From Roseibium sp. TrichSKD4 (lineage in GTDB: Bacteria > Pseudomonadota > Alphaproteobacteria > Rhizobiales > Stappiaceae), in the NCBI RefSeq assembly GCF_000148725.1, contig NZ_GL476300.1, positions 79,547 to 129,611 of the forward strand: a stretch of DNA of 50,065 nucleotides, read 5' to 3'. Shown in pieces: positions 8,500 through 17,118 of this stretch. A program made the translations under genes and the position numbers. Every line of letters starts with the position of its first letter. The stretch's first letter is position 1. The notes beneath the pieces were generated by a model. The model saw only the letters and a program-made list of their open reading frames with translations. It searched no databases and was not told where the DNA came from.

Positions 8500-9048
8500 A
8501 TGCCATTGAAGACTGTCACTCGCGAGTTTGAAGGCTATCTGGAAGATCGGAAGTCCCGATTTCTGGCGCATCTCGTCCCCCTGGACTGTTTCGAGCAACG
8601 GCTTTCAGACCTTCGCACCGAGCATCGTAAGGCCAATCATGTGGTAACGGCTCATCGCCGCCTGTTAGAAGACGGGCGGATTGAGGAAAGCGGCAAGGAT
8701 GACGGGGAACCGGTGGGCACGTCCGGAATGCCAACTTTACGTGTTCTGCAAGGGGTCGAGCTGATCAACTGCGCCGTTTTGATTGTGCGCTATTTCGGCG
8801 GAACAAAACTCGGCGGCGGCGGTCTGGCCCGTGCCTATTCCGGCGCAGCGCAGGATGCCATCCAAAATGCGGAGCTGATCCCCTTTCAGCAATTGCGCCA
8901 GAAACAGATTTCGGCAGACTTTGCAAAAAGTTCTGAGCTTGAACGGGAGATCAGCCAGCTTGGTTTGACTGTCATCTCCCGCGATTTCACTGAAACCGGC
9001 GTCCAGTTGACCGTTGAAGGCCCCGAAGACAAGATTGCCGCTCTTTAG
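8500..9048 (+). CDS. YigZ/IMPACT family protein
   Basis: A 182-residue protein of the UPF0029/IMPACT family. The N-terminal domain is clear: FEGYLEDRKSRFLAHL, then NHVVTAHR, a GEPVGTSGMPTLRVLQG block and the family hallmark VRYFGGTKLGGGGLARAYSGA (about residues 91-111), followed by a short ferredoxin-like C-terminal domain. Bacterial members may act in translation or RNA binding; the biochemical role is not settled. It starts 5 nt after the dcd stop and its own stop is 10 nt from the stop of the convergent sodium-channel gene. Confidence 0.9.
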   Translation: MPLKTVTREFEGYLEDRKSRFLAHLVPLDCFEQRLSDLRTEHRKANHVVTAHRRLLEDGRIEESGKDDGEPVGTSGMPTLRVLQGVELINCAVLIVRYFGGTKLGGGGLARAYSGAAQDAIQNAELIPFQQLRQKQISADFAKSSELEREISQLGLTVISRDFTETGVQLTVEGPEDKIAAL

Positions 9049-9058
9049 TGCAGGCCCA

Positions 9059-9850
9059 CTATTTGCCCATCTGCTCGCGTAGGTCTTTCAGCTCCTTGCG
9101 CAGCTCCTTGACCTCTTCAAGGATCATTCCGGTTTCGTCATGGATCGCCTGGCGGTTTGCGTCTGCCTCAGCTTCATGCTCCTCCTGCATGGCCGAGACG
9201 ATGATACCGATGAAGAGGTTGAGCACCGTAAAGGCCGTGCTGAGAATGAACGGCACAAAGAACACCCATGCCCACGGATAAACATCCATAACCGGGCGGA
9301 CGATACCCATCGACCAGCTTTCCAGCGTCATAACTTGGAAAAGCGTATAGACGGACAGGCCGATATTTCCGAACCACTCTGGGAAGGTTTCCCCGTAGAG
9401 CTTGGTTGCCATGACGGCAAAGACATAAAAAACCAGTGCCATCAGGACCACAATCGACCCCATACCCGGCAAGGCGGCCATGAGCCCGCCAATAACACGG
9501 CGCAGGGACGGGATGACCGAGATCAGGCGCAGCACACGTAAGATGCGCAGAGCCCGCATGACAGCGAAAGGACCACTGGCCGGAACCAGCGCAATCGCGA
9601 CAATGGCAAAGTCAAACAGGCTCCACGGGTCTTTGAAAAACCGGAAACCGAACGCGAAAAGCCGCAGAAGAATTTCAACGACAAAGACGGCAAGAATGAA
9701 TTGGTCAAAGGCGACAAGAAACCCGCCGATATGGGCCATGACCGTCTTGCTGGTTTCCAGCCCCAGTGTGATGGCATTCAGCACGATAAGGCCGATGATC
9801 ACCATCTCCCATCTTTTTGATGTGACGAGTTTTTTGACCGCTTCCCGCAT
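9059..9850 (-). CDS. Bacterial voltage-gated sodium channel (NaChBac/NavAb type)
   Basis: Single-repeat six-helix cation channel (263 aa) that should assemble as a tetramer in the inner membrane. S4 carries gating arginines at every third position (Arg99, 102, 105, 108 in MRALRILRVLRLI). The pore loop holds the selectivity filter TLESWSM (residues 175-181), the sodium-selective sequence of NavAb-like channels. S6 ends in NLFIGIIVSAMQ, and the C-terminus is an acidic linker plus a heptad coiled coil (EEVKELRKELKDLREQMG), as in other BacNav tetramers. A TTG at 9859 also opens the frame, but the ATG at 9850 has an AAGG site about 10 nt upstream. Such channels are frequent in marine and alkaliphilic bacteria and are linked to motility and pH homeostasis. 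Confidence 0.93.
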   Translation of the reverse strand: MREAVKKLVTSKRWEMVIIGLIVLNAITLGLETSKTVMAHIGGFLVAFDQFILAVFVVEILLRLFAFGFRFFKDPWSLFDFAIVAIALVPASGPFAVMRALRILRVLRLISVIPSLRRVIGGLMAALPGMGSIVVLMALVFYVFAVMATKLYGETFPEWFGNIGLSVYTLFQVMTLESWSMGIVRPVMDVYPWAWVFFVPFILSTAFTVLNLFIGIIVSAMQEEHEAEADANRQAIHDETGMILEEVKELRKELKDLREQMGK

Positions 9851-10049
9851 GTATTCCAAGCCTTATAAAATACCACCGATGAGTGAGCAGGTGGTTGTAG
9901 ATGCGCGAAAATGGCGGTTTGCCTCTCGGTTGGCAAGACCTCAGCACCTCGAGAAAGGCGGGATTTATAAGGTTGCACACACCCTTGGTGATGCGGGATT
10001 GAGCTAGGCGCTTGACAGTTCGCAAAGCTGGGCGCAGAAGAAATGAAGT

Positions 10050-10123
10050 GCGGGTGTAGCTCAATGGTAGAGCAGAAGCTTCCCAAGCTTAAGACGAGGG
10101 TTCGATTCCCTTCACCCGCTCCA
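10050..10123 (+). tRNA. tRNA-Gly (anticodon CCC)
   Basis: A complete cloverleaf: acceptor GCGGGTG/CACCCGC, D-arm GCTC/GAGC, anticodon loop TTCCCAA giving anticodon CCC (codon GGG), T-arm GAGGG/CCCTT with TTCGATT, discriminator T and an encoded CCA at 10121-10123. The outermost anticodon-stem pair is G27-A43, a mismatch. It resembles E. coli glyU in layout. No integrase or repeat of its 3' end is seen nearby. Confidence 0.95.
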
Positions 10124-10143
10124 GCTCCTTTCCCCCTTTATCG

Positions 10144-11988
10144 CTACTCTGCCGCTTCGGGAAGTTTAACGGCCATGCGTGTGCGGGCCTGCCCATGCGT
10201 CGTCTTGTTCCACACATAGGGCGTTTTGAAGAGTTCCCAAACCGCTCGATACAGCGCAATTCCGGTACAAAACCAGTAGATTGGCAGTGTCAGGAGATCA
10301 GCTAAACGCGGTCCGTGGTGTCGCTTGTCGCCTGCCTTCCAAACTGCAATTGCAGCACCGGCATAACCGATGGCCGATCCGGTAATTGAAAGGGCAAGCA
10401 ACAGCTGCTCCAGCCCCCCTTCCCGCGCGGGCGGTTCAACGAAGCCGAACGCATAGGCAAACAAGAGAGAGAAGAAAACCGGATGGAGCGCGATCAGCGC
10501 AAGCGAACCGGCAAAAAGAGCGCTCAGAGCGAGCCAGTTTCGAAATCCGATATCTTCGATCAGCGCTTGCGGCTGGCGCATGTGAACGCCAATTGTCTGC
10601 AGCCAGCCTTTGTACCACCTCGCCCTTTGAGCAAGCCATGCTCGCAAGGTGATCGGCGCTTCTTCATAGGTCGAGCTGGTCATCACGCCGAGCTGATAAC
10701 CGAACCGCGCCAAGCGCACTCCCAAATCCGCATCTTCAGTGACATTGAACCGGTCCCAACCGCCGACCTGTTCCAGAGCGCGCTTTCGAAAGTGGTTTGA
10801 CGTTCCCCCCAAGGGAAACGGAATGCCGATGCGAAACAGCCAGGGCAGAAGCTGGTCAAACAGGCAGGCATATTCCAAAGCAAAGTGACGTGACAGAAAA
10901 CCATCATTGGCGTTGTCGATGCTCAACCGCGCTTGCAGACAGGCGAAGTTTTGCGGAAGTTTGCCGAAACTATAAGCTGCTTTCTTTAACTGATCGGGTT
11001 GAGGGCGATCCTCTGCATCATACACCGTGACATAGTCACCGGTTGCCTCTGCCAGCCCGTAGGACAAGGCCCGAGGCTTGGTGCGTGGTGATCCGTCCGG
11101 CACCACAAGGATCTCCATGTGGTTCGGCGATCGGCAAGCCCTTAACGCGGCCAACGTTTCCCGATCGTCGGATTCAATCAGATACAAGACTTGAAGCCGA
11201 TCTGTGGGATAATCCATGTCTTGCAGAGCCTGAACGAGACCGATGACGACATTTGCCTCTCGATATAACGGGACCAAGACCGTGTAAGCAGGCCAAATGA
11301 TTGCGGTCTCTTGAAGTCGATTTGGCAGGCGATAGTCCAGAGGGTTATCCCATGTAGCAAGCGTGCTGGCGAGACGTGCAAACCCGGTCAAGCAACAGGC
11401 AATTGCCATCATCATCATAAACCGCCAGAACCAGACTGAGGACGGAAGCGTGAGGAACGCCAACATCAGAAATGCTCCGGTCAAAAACCAACCAATCCGT
11501 GGGCGGGTTCTCGTTTTTTTGGCCGATAGATGCGGGTATCTGTGTTCCAGGTCTGCTGCCGGAGAGTTTGTGACCTTCGTTGCCAAACGGATCGCAGCCG
11601 GAGATGCTATGCGCACCTGCGCCCGCATTTCGGGATGTTTTTGCAAATGGTCCCGAACCTCCTCAAAGCCTGCGTGGGAGGGCGACAACACGTAAACCGC
11701 CTTGCCCTCGTGCACGCCCACCAGCATTGGCCCGCATTCTTCCGACCCCAGATGAACCGGCTGATCTTTGACAGTGCTCACCCGGAAACTGCCCTCCGGC
11801 AAAAACGGGACGCTGCAAAGTTCCGCAAAAGCGCTGTAAATGGTTTCTTCTGTCAGCAACCGGTTGCGCACAAGATATTCTGATGCTGCAATGCCCTCTT
11901 TCGGTGCATAGCGAAGAGCAGAGACCATCAAGGATTTTGAAATTCCACGCGCAACAAGCACATCAAATAAATCTGCGACGCCAGTCAT
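10144..11988 (-). CDS. Membrane family-2 glycosyltransferase with N-terminal GspE-N/MshEN-like domain
   Basis: 614-residue inner-membrane GT2 enzyme. The first ~150 residues (MTGVADLFDVLVARG..., then SEYLVRNRLLTEETIYSAFAEL, FLPEGSF and GVHEGKAVYVLSPS) look like the GspE N-terminal/MshEN domain of type II secretion ATPases, which in some proteins binds cyclic-di-GMP. Two membrane helices follow, then the GT2 core: LIESDDRETL, the acidic VYDAEDRPQ (about 323), TEDADLG (about 417) and QRARW (about 455), which is the Q(R/Q)xRW motif of processive or cellulose-synthase-like enzymes. More helices close the protein. A GGGGAG site precedes the ATG at 11988; the frame upstream to 12087 is leader. It likely makes or exports a cell-surface glycan; the sugar is unknown. 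Confidence 0.85.
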   Translation of the reverse strand: MTGVADLFDVLVARGISKSLMVSALRYAPKEGIAASEYLVRNRLLTEETIYSAFAELCSVPFLPEGSFRVSTVKDQPVHLGSEECGPMLVGVHEGKAVYVLSPSHAGFEEVRDHLQKHPEMRAQVRIASPAAIRLATKVTNSPAADLEHRYPHLSAKKTRTRPRIGWFLTGAFLMLAFLTLPSSVWFWRFMMMMAIACCLTGFARLASTLATWDNPLDYRLPNRLQETAIIWPAYTVLVPLYREANVVIGLVQALQDMDYPTDRLQVLYLIESDDRETLAALRACRSPNHMEILVVPDGSPRTKPRALSYGLAEATGDYVTVYDAEDRPQPDQLKKAAYSFGKLPQNFACLQARLSIDNANDGFLSRHFALEYACLFDQLLPWLFRIGIPFPLGGTSNHFRKRALEQVGGWDRFNVTEDADLGVRLARFGYQLGVMTSSTYEEAPITLRAWLAQRARWYKGWLQTIGVHMRQPQALIEDIGFRNWLALSALFAGSLALIALHPVFFSLLFAYAFGFVEPPAREGGLEQLLLALSITGSAIGYAGAAIAVWKAGDKRHHGPRLADLLTLPIYWFCTGIALYRAVWELFKTPYVWNKTTHGQARTRMAVKLPEAAE

Positions 11989-12094
11989 GATGCAACTCCC
12001 CAATTGCACAAAACATTTAATTGGGCACAGGCGCAGAAATACGCCTATAACACTGATAGTTACGTCGACGGATCGATAAGGGCACAAACAGAAA

Positions 12095-12940
12095 ATGCAA
12101 TCAATGGTTGTAAATATAAAGCTCTACTTATCGTTAATTTTGACAATGTTTGCTCTGCTATCTTCGGCATCTTTCTCTACTGCCGACACCATTCCAAATT
12201 TCTGGGACCCAAAGGCCGTTGCCGATAGACCCGCCAATATACCAGACAAGATCCAGTTCCTGTCATCCGATGAGCACCCCCCGTTTGTTTTCCGCGATCC
12301 GGATGGGCGGCTCACTGGATTTCATATCGATCTTGCCCGCTCACTGTGTGAAGTTCTGGAAAGCTCCTGCTCCTTGCGGATTGTGCCTTTTGACAAACAG
12401 ATATCTGCACTGAACGAAGAAGAAGGCGATGCCATTATCTCCGGGCTGGCACGCAATCAGAAAGCTGCGGAAAAAATGGATTTCACCGATGCTTATCTCA
12501 AGTTGCCTGCTCGGTTTGTCGTGCGAGCAGATGAAAGCGATGACTTCAATCCTCAGCAGCCCACAGGAAAGACTGTTTCTGTGGAGGCAGGGTCCCGACA
12601 CGAGGCATTTGCCCTTCGCTTTTGGCCCACGGCAAAAATCCTCTCTTATGAAACCGCGATGAAAGCGCGGGAGAGTTTGAAATCAGGGGAAGCCGACACG
12701 CATTTTGGAGATGGTCTCTCCCTGTCTTTCTGGCTCCGCGGACAGGCATCGGAGAACTGTTGCCGCTTTTCCGGAGGACCTTGGCTGGAGCCGGGCTTTT
12801 TCAATGAAGGGCTAACAATCGCCGTGCGCAAAGGTGATATTGAACGGTTGGAAGCCTTGAACTACGCGCTTCGGCAAGTCTATCATAACGGCACCTATCG
12901 CGAGCTGTACCTGCGCTATTTCCCTCTCAGTTTCTTTTAA
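12095..12940 (+). CDS. Periplasmic solute-binding protein, family 3-like
   Basis: 281 residues: a signal peptide (about 1-30, IKLYLSLILTMFALLSSASF) and a SBP_bac_3 fold. Visible landmarks are FLSSDEHPPFVFRDPDG (ligand-pocket start), LTGFHIDLARSLCEVL, GDAIISGLARNQ, MDFTDAY and the C-terminal ALRQVYHNGTYRELYLRYF. These proteins bind amino acids or similar small polar ligands. No ABC permease or ATPase is adjacent, so it is an orphan binding protein. It is divergent from the glycosyltransferase, with 106 bp of shared promoter region. ATG 12104 is an alternative start. Confidence 0.82.
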   Translation: MQSMVVNIKLYLSLILTMFALLSSASFSTADTIPNFWDPKAVADRPANIPDKIQFLSSDEHPPFVFRDPDGRLTGFHIDLARSLCEVLESSCSLRIVPFDKQISALNEEEGDAIISGLARNQKAAEKMDFTDAYLKLPARFVVRADESDDFNPQQPTGKTVSVEAGSRHEAFALRFWPTAKILSYETAMKARESLKSGEADTHFGDGLSLSFWLRGQASENCCRFSGGPWLEPGFFNEGLTIAVRKGDIERLEALNYALRQVYHNGTYRELYLRYFPLSFF

Positions 12941-13040
12941 AGAATTTTTGGGTGTTTTTCGGTTTGCGCTGCGCCGCTGAAATCGCTAACCGATCAGGCT
13001 GGACCCTCATTTTTGTAACCCGTGACAGATATACTGAAAC

Positions 13041-13691
13041 ATGACCGACTTCCTTTGGACGACACCAGAAACTTCGCCAGTTGCGACACTTGTTCTTGCC
13101 CATGGCGCGGGCGCCCTAATGGATTCAACCTTTATGGAAAAGATGGCCACTTCCCTCGCCAATGAGGGGGTATCCGTCGCCCGGTTCGAATTTGCCTACA
13201 TGGCGCAACGCCGGACCGGAGGCAGCAAACGCCCACCGCCCAAGGCCGATAAGCTGATCGGAGAGTTTCAAACAGCTGTTCAAGCTGTCGTTGGAGAGGT
13301 TGACGGTCCTGTCCTGATCGGCGGCAAGTCGATGGGCGGTCGCGTTGCAGCGATGTTGGCAGGCGGCGGGTCGCTGCCGAAACGCGTTGCAGGCGTTGTT
13401 TGCCTCGGATATCCGTTTCACCCGACAGGAAAAGCCGATACTCCGTGGCGCATGGAGCCGCTGGAACAATCTTCCCGCCCGATCCTTATTCAACAAGGCG
13501 AACGGGACCCTTTCGGCTCATGGGCTGAGCTGGATCAGATCCAACTCCCCGCACACGTGTCGATTTCCTATCTGGATGATGGAAACCACGACTTTGGCCC
13601 CCGCGGAAAGCACCCGGCAACGCTGGACGGCAACATTGCCATTGCCGCCCGAAACACAGCGGACTTTGCCCGCAAGATCACCGCACAATAG
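13041..13691 (+). CDS. Alpha/beta hydrolase, KANL3/TEX30 family
   Basis: Small cytoplasmic hydrolase-like protein (216 aa) of the group often labelled 'dienelactone hydrolase' or KANL3/Tex30. The fold signature is LVLAHGAGALMDS near residue 18, the nucleophile elbow GGKSMGGR (Ser97), Asp156 in QQGERDPFG and His183 in DGNHDF, so the triad is complete. Substrate unknown. It converges with the RND permease gene; the stops are 20 nt apart. Confidence 0.82.
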   Translation: MTDFLWTTPETSPVATLVLAHGAGALMDSTFMEKMATSLANEGVSVARFEFAYMAQRRTGGSKRPPPKADKLIGEFQTAVQAVVGEVDGPVLIGGKSMGGRVAAMLAGGGSLPKRVAGVVCLGYPFHPTGKADTPWRMEPLEQSSRPILIQQGERDPFGSWAELDQIQLPAHVSISYLDDGNHDFGPRGKHPATLDGNIAIAARNTADFARKITAQ

Positions 13692-13710
13692 GCGCTGGTT
13701 GGAACGGCCT

Positions 13711-16700
13711 CTACTCAGCGGGCGTCAATTGGCGCCCATCTGTTTGGGGGGCTGGCGGTTCTGGTCGCCGCAGCAGGATCAGGCTCGCGATATCATCGAA
13801 GATCGTCAATAAGGCCGGGACCATTACGAGAACCAGAACGGTTGCTGTTGCCAGACCAAACACAATGGTGATCGCCATTGGCAACAGGAACTGCGCCTGC
13901 AGACTTGTTTCAAACATCAAAGGCAACAGCCCGCCAATCGTGGTGAGTGACGTCAGGAAGACTGCACGCAACCGATCACAGCTGGCTTCAACGGCGGCCT
14001 GCTTGATGCTTTCTCCGGCGGCCTGCCGTTCTTCAAAGCGAGCCACCAGAATGATCGAGTTGTTGACCAGAATACCGGCTAGTCCCAAAAGGCCGATCAT
14101 GCTCAAGATGGTCAGCTTGTAGTCCATCAGCATGTGCCCGACGATAGCCCCAACGATGCCGAATGGAATAATCGACATCACGATGATGGGGCGGAAATAG
14201 CTGGAGAAGATGCCGGCGAGAACAATGTAAATCCCGGCAACTGCGATCACGACACCGGTCAAAATGTCAGAGAATGCATTTGCCTGTTCTTCCGCCTTGC
14301 CGGCGAAGGAATAGCTGAACCCATATTTGTCCGCGAGCTCTGGCAGAAAACTCTCACTCAAATTGGCGATGATCTCATTGTTGGATGTGATTGTGCTGTC
14401 GACATCAGCCACAACAGAGACAACTGTCACACCGTTTCGTCGCAATATGACCGAAAAGCCTTGGGCGTCTCGCAAGTTGACCACCTCGGTCAAAGGCACA
14501 AATTCACCACTCGGGGCTTTCAAAGAAAGCTGCCGCAAGGCTGATGTACCGCCATTTTCAAATGACTGACGCACACGAACCGTGACTTCCTCGTCGCCTT
14601 CGGCAAATCGGCGCGCGATATTGCCTTCAAAGGCATCCCGTATTTGGCGCGCGGCTGATTGAACGGTGAAGCCCAGCGCCCTCCCCCGTGGGGTGAGGCC
14701 TACAAGCAGCTCCGGTTTACCGAAGGGCAAATCATCCGTAACGCCTGTTGTTCCAGGATAAGAAGACAACTCGTCCTGCACCTGAAGTGCTGCGGCTTTC
14801 AGATCAGCCAGCGGAGCACCGGACAAGCGAATATCAAGATCACGGCCCGGAGGTCCGCCGCGCCGCTCGGCAATCGCAATTCGAGAGGCACCGGGTATGT
14901 CCGGCAGTGCCTTGCGCCAGGCGCGTACGATATCCGGTGTTCTGACAGTTCGGACCTCAGACCGGGTCAGCTGAACATTGATATTGGCGACATTATCGCC
15001 CCGGTTGTTGCCCGCTCTTCCAAGCGTGGCATAGGAGGAGACTGCAACACTCTCTCCCAATTCCTCGGCGTAGGTATCAGATACCGCCCAGAGCGCGCCT
15101 TCAATTTGGCGGATGCCTTCAATGGCCTCTTCTTCCGGAATACCGGCATGGAAGAAAATGGAACCCGTGAGATTTTCCGCTTCAGGTGACGGAAAGAAAG
15201 TAAAGCCGACGCGCCCACCGCGCATCAAACCAACCGCAAGGATCAAACAGGCAATGGCAACCGCGAGAGTGACATAGCGCCAATTGACCGAAAGCTTGAC
15301 CAGCCCGTGGAAGGGATTGTCCCGAAACCAGCCAAACCCGGCATCAAATCCACGTCGGCACCACCCCGGCTGATCGGCTGTGCCCTTCCGGATTTTTCTC
15401 CGCCTAAGGTTCTGGAACAGAAACTCCAGCGCAACTCCGACCACGAAACAGGCCAGAATAACTGCAGCTTCGAACAAGAATGGTCCAAGTGTTTCGGAGA
15501 GACCGCGTGCTGGTTCTGCCACACCATCGAAAAAGGGCGGAACGTTTTCATCAGGCTGCCGCGCAAGACCTGTGATGAACAACGCCGGGGCCGCAGCCAA
15601 CAGGACAACGCGCCACCAGTTCCATGACGGCTGTTTGCCGAGCGAATGAGCAAGGTGGCCCGGCAGAATGAAAAAGCACTCAATCAGCGAAGCAATCACC
15701 ACCGCGACCACGACAACGGGCAAGGTTCCCATGATTTGCCCGAGTACATCGCCAACCAGCATGATCGGAACAAAGGCTGCAATGGTCGTCGCGCTCGCCG
15801 CCATGATCGGCGACAACATGGTCTTTGCGCCATTAATGGCCGCTTCATCGGGCGCGTCGCCCATGGCCTGCCGCGTGGCTGTGTGTTCGCCCACAACAAT
15901 CGCATCATCCACGATGACGCCGAGCATCATGATCAGCGCGAACATGGAGATCATGTTGATGCTTTCGCCCAACAGCCACATCATGCCCAGAGTTGCCATC
16001 ATCGCGACCGGAATGCCGGCGGCAACCCAAAACGCGATGCGCGCATTCAAGAAAAGAAAGAGAATGGCAACGACGAGAACCAGACCGGAAAGCCCGTTTT
16101 CAACCAGAAGCGAAATCCGGTCCTGAACCAGCTTGGCGCGCACGTCATACTGAAGCAGTTCCAGCGTTGGCGGCAATTGGGGCCGCAGCTCTGCCAGATA
16201 GGTGTTAAGCGTTTCCGCCGCCTTCAGAGTGTCCGTGGTTTCAACCCGCAACACCTTGATTTCAATCGCCCGTGTGCCCTTGGCAAAGCCCTGATTGTCT
16301 CCATCCTTATAGTCACGAAAAACGGTTCCAATATCTGCAACAGTTGTCTTTTCACCGCTGGCGAGAGATTTGACCTCAACCCGTCCGATAGAAGCTGCAG
16401 ACCTCTCTTCTGCCATCGCCCGGATTTGGCGTTCCACGGCCCCATCTAGTGTGCCTGCTGGCAGATCTGCCGTGTTGCCAGAAACAGTTTGAGCGACATC
16501 AGCAACCGTCAGGTCCAGTCGGCGCAGCTCACGTTCCGGGATTTCAATCACATATTCCGGCGTGCGATAGCCATTGAACTCGACCTTGTCGATGCCCCGG
16601 TCCAAAAGATCATCCCGGATTTGACGGGCAAACTGTTTCAGCGCCTCTTCAGAAAACGGACCACGCAGGGCAAGGGTCGCCACACCATCGGTAAAGGTCA

Positions 16701-17109
16701 CTGCCGAAATGGTGGGAGTTTCAGAATCTTCCGGCAAGGTGGTGATGCCAGCAATGGCTTGCTCGGCATCGGAGAGCGCCTTTTGCAGGTCGGCGCCTTC
16801 GATGTACTCAAGAACCACCGTGCCGCTGCCTTCACGGCCATAGGATGTCACTTCATCCAGATTGTCGAGAAACCGAAGTTCTGGTTCGATCACTTCTAGA
16901 ATGTTGGTGGTCACATCCTCAGCGCTTGCCCCCGGCCAAGGCACGGTCACGGTGATTGTGTCGATCTTTACCGTGGGAAAGAACTGAGTGTTGAGCTTGG
17001 TAAGGCCGAATACTCCAAACAGGACCATGATGACCATGATCAGGTTCGCCAGATTGGAGTGGTGAACGACGACCTCAATCAGATTTTTGGAGGGTTTCGC
17101 GGAAATCAT
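13711..17109 (-). CDS. RND-family efflux permease (HAE1/AcrB-like)
   Basis: Proton-driven inner-membrane pump of 1132 residues for drugs or other amphiphiles, working with the adaptor encoded just upstream. N-terminal helix (NLANLIMVIMVLFGVFGL), the porter domain (PWPGASAEDVTTNILEVIE), and the TM4 segment MLGVIVDDAIVVGEH with the two aspartates used for proton relay are all present. A second half repeats the plan and ends with GLAGILVNNSIILVARF and MFETSLQAQFLLPMAITIVFGL. Between TM6 and TM7 (about residues 495-600) it has an unusually long insert with two extra hydrophobic stretches and a basic loop. It starts 9 nt after the adaptor stop, so both are one operon. Confidence 0.93.
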   Translation of the reverse strand: MISAKPSKNLIEVVVHHSNLANLIMVIMVLFGVFGLTKLNTQFFPTVKIDTITVTVPWPGASAEDVTTNILEVIEPELRFLDNLDEVTSYGREGSGTVVLEYIEGADLQKALSDAEQAIAGITTLPEDSETPTISAVTFTDGVATLALRGPFSEEALKQFARQIRDDLLDRGIDKVEFNGYRTPEYVIEIPERELRRLDLTVADVAQTVSGNTADLPAGTLDGAVERQIRAMAEERSAASIGRVEVKSLASGEKTTVADIGTVFRDYKDGDNQGFAKGTRAIEIKVLRVETTDTLKAAETLNTYLAELRPQLPPTLELLQYDVRAKLVQDRISLLVENGLSGLVLVVAILFLFLNARIAFWVAAGIPVAMMATLGMMWLLGESINMISMFALIMMLGVIVDDAIVVGEHTATRQAMGDAPDEAAINGAKTMLSPIMAASATTIAAFVPIMLVGDVLGQIMGTLPVVVVAVVIASLIECFFILPGHLAHSLGKQPSWNWWRVVLLAAAPALFITGLARQPDENVPPFFDGVAEPARGLSETLGPFLFEAAVILACFVVGVALEFLFQNLRRRKIRKGTADQPGWCRRGFDAGFGWFRDNPFHGLVKLSVNWRYVTLAVAIACLILAVGLMRGGRVGFTFFPSPEAENLTGSIFFHAGIPEEEAIEGIRQIEGALWAVSDTYAEELGESVAVSSYATLGRAGNNRGDNVANINVQLTRSEVRTVRTPDIVRAWRKALPDIPGASRIAIAERRGGPPGRDLDIRLSGAPLADLKAAALQVQDELSSYPGTTGVTDDLPFGKPELLVGLTPRGRALGFTVQSAARQIRDAFEGNIARRFAEGDEEVTVRVRQSFENGGTSALRQLSLKAPSGEFVPLTEVVNLRDAQGFSVILRRNGVTVVSVVADVDSTITSNNEIIANLSESFLPELADKYGFSYSFAGKAEEQANAFSDILTGVVIAVAGIYIVLAGIFSSYFRPIIVMSIIPFGIVGAIVGHMLMDYKLTILSMIGLLGLAGILVNNSIILVARFEERQAAGESIKQAAVEASCDRLRAVFLTSLTTIGGLLPLMFETSLQAQFLLPMAITIVFGLATATVLVLVMVPALLTIFDDIASLILLRRPEPPAPQTDGRQLTPAE

Positions 17110-17118
17110 GATCCCTTC

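Noticed and set aside
10050-10123. tRNA-Gly as a phage or island attachment site
   Set aside because: No integrase, no second copy of the tRNA 3' end, and the genes on both sides look native.
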